Shown here: positions 63,274-64,000 of the stretch, in pieces | Numbering within the stretch: position 1 is the first letter of the stretch | How the letters are laid out: each line of letters opens with the position of its first letter | Program-made: the position numbers and the translations under genes | Assembly (NCBI RefSeq): GCF_019649055.1 | Contig: NW_026570307.1 | Span: 124,001-188,000 of the forward strand | From: Paramacrobiotus metropolitanus | Taxonomy: Eukaryota > Tardigrada > Eutardigrada > Parachela > Macrobiotidae | Reading direction: 5' to 3' | Length of the DNA: 64,000 nucleotides | The notes under the pieces: generated by a model | The model's input: only the letters and a program-made list of their open reading frames with translations | The model's database searches: none | Told to the model about the DNA's origin: nothing

Positions 63274-64000
63274 AATAATTATAATATGTTTCTGTAATAC
63301 AAGGAGAAAACATTAAGTGTACTAATTTATACTATATTATATTTATACATATTTATACATTCTTATTAAATCAAAAAATCTAACTAACTGTGACATAAAT
63401 AATTTTTCATAAATAATAAATAATAACTAACTGTGACATAAATACTTGTACGGTTCTAGAGCCTACTCGTAGACTACCAGAGTGCACGTACTGCACCAGA
63501 GATTCATGATCAGAGCCAAATCGATCGAGCACCGAGCATTGGTTTTACAAAAATATACGACTGACTGCAGCTGCATGAACGATACAATAATACGTCACTG
63601 TGCATGTGAGATTGTAAGTACAGCATAGTGCGCCATGCATGCACTTTCGTTTCCATCTGGCCGATCGTAACAAACCACTGCGAGAGATACGAACCTGTAC
63701 CGAAATTTCAAAGCTTCGGAGGAATTCGTTAGACTTTAGAGACTTCATCGGTACCTTATCGTGATGGATGATTCGTCAGAACCGGTTGAAAATGTAAAGA
63801 GATCAAAGCGGAGTCATCCTGGGAACAGAGGTGAGACTGCAGTTCTGTTATATATATATATATCTACAGAAGTATTCAGGTAAATTAACAATCCATGTAT
63901 AATGATTTGTATGTCTTCGGGTAATTTGGCATTACTTGTTGTTTGCAAGGTGCAGATTTCTCATTTCTGCATTAACTTTATTGAACTGCTTGCCAGACAC
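63274..64000. repeat. Second unit of the tandem duplication (cut by window end)
   Basis: Near-identical to 62197-62924 and in the same orientation; the window ends before its exon 2. More units could follow. Confidence 0.95.
63764..64000 (+). CDS. Receptor D, first exon only (partial at window edge)
   Basis: Exon 1 (63764-63830) is identical to exon 1 of receptor C, with the same ATG and GTGAGA donor. The rest of the gene lies outside the window. If it is complete it should continue with a PSGFRKVV-type exon 2 and four ligand-binding exons, as in A and B. Confidence 0.55.

Noticed and set aside
1-64000. tRNA genes, rRNA, CRISPR arrays or prokaryotic operons
   Set aside because: I looked for B-box-like GGTTCRANNCC words, arrays of short spaced repeats and ribosome-binding-site-led gene runs and found none.

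Overview
The window is nuclear DNA of a small-genome invertebrate animal. It is AT-rich, its genes are split by introns on both strands, and it has no operons or prokaryotic signals. A tailless-type nuclear receptor with the P-box CDGCAG (CAG is the insect form; vertebrate TLX has CSG), a Dscam-type receptor and compact introns suggest an ecdysozoan. A tardigrade is my best guess, but that is inference. I rebuilt gene models by hand from donor/acceptor sites, reading-frame phase and family knowledge; every junction listed is phase-consistent.

Layout. 1758-9106 (+): tailless/NR2E1 ortholog, 7 exons, 428 aa. 9321-10847: a 1.5-kb non-coding element with terminal inverted repeats and a TA target site; it holds a diverged copy of the 5' region of the next gene. 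11643-13406 (+): orphan gene with an N-terminal membrane anchor. 14106-15537 (-): orphan gene with a possible, weak resemblance to actin-maturation proteases. 17387-19156 (+): ESCRT-III subunit CHMP1, 7 exons, one GC-AG intron. 19865-22915 (-): CCZ1, 11 exons. 23213-23784: foldback element with a 10-bp target-site duplication. 23795-42448: about 18.6 kb with no convincing gene. 42449-50759 (+): Dscam-like receptor, 14 exons, with only four N-terminal Ig domains visible. 51162-54684 (-): DTL/Cdt2 homolog, 11 exons. 55646-64000 (+): a tandem array of nuclear-receptor-like genes that encode a ligand-binding domain but no zinc-finger DNA-binding domain; two are complete (A, B). At the right edge a 1,076-bp unit holding exon 1 (and exon 2) of a third member is tandemly duplicated almost without change.

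How the genes relate. The housekeeping genes act in separate processes: CHMP1 in membrane scission, CCZ1 as half of the Rab7 exchange factor, DTL as a substrate receptor of the CRL4 ubiquitin ligase. CHMP1 and CCZ1 are convergent, as are Dscam and DTL; DTL and receptor A are divergent and share a roughly 1-kb intergenic region. The most unusual content is the DBD-less receptor cluster; its lack of a recognisable C-terminal AF-2 helix invites comparison with the vertebrate SHP/DAX1 corepressor-type receptors, but that function is inferred.
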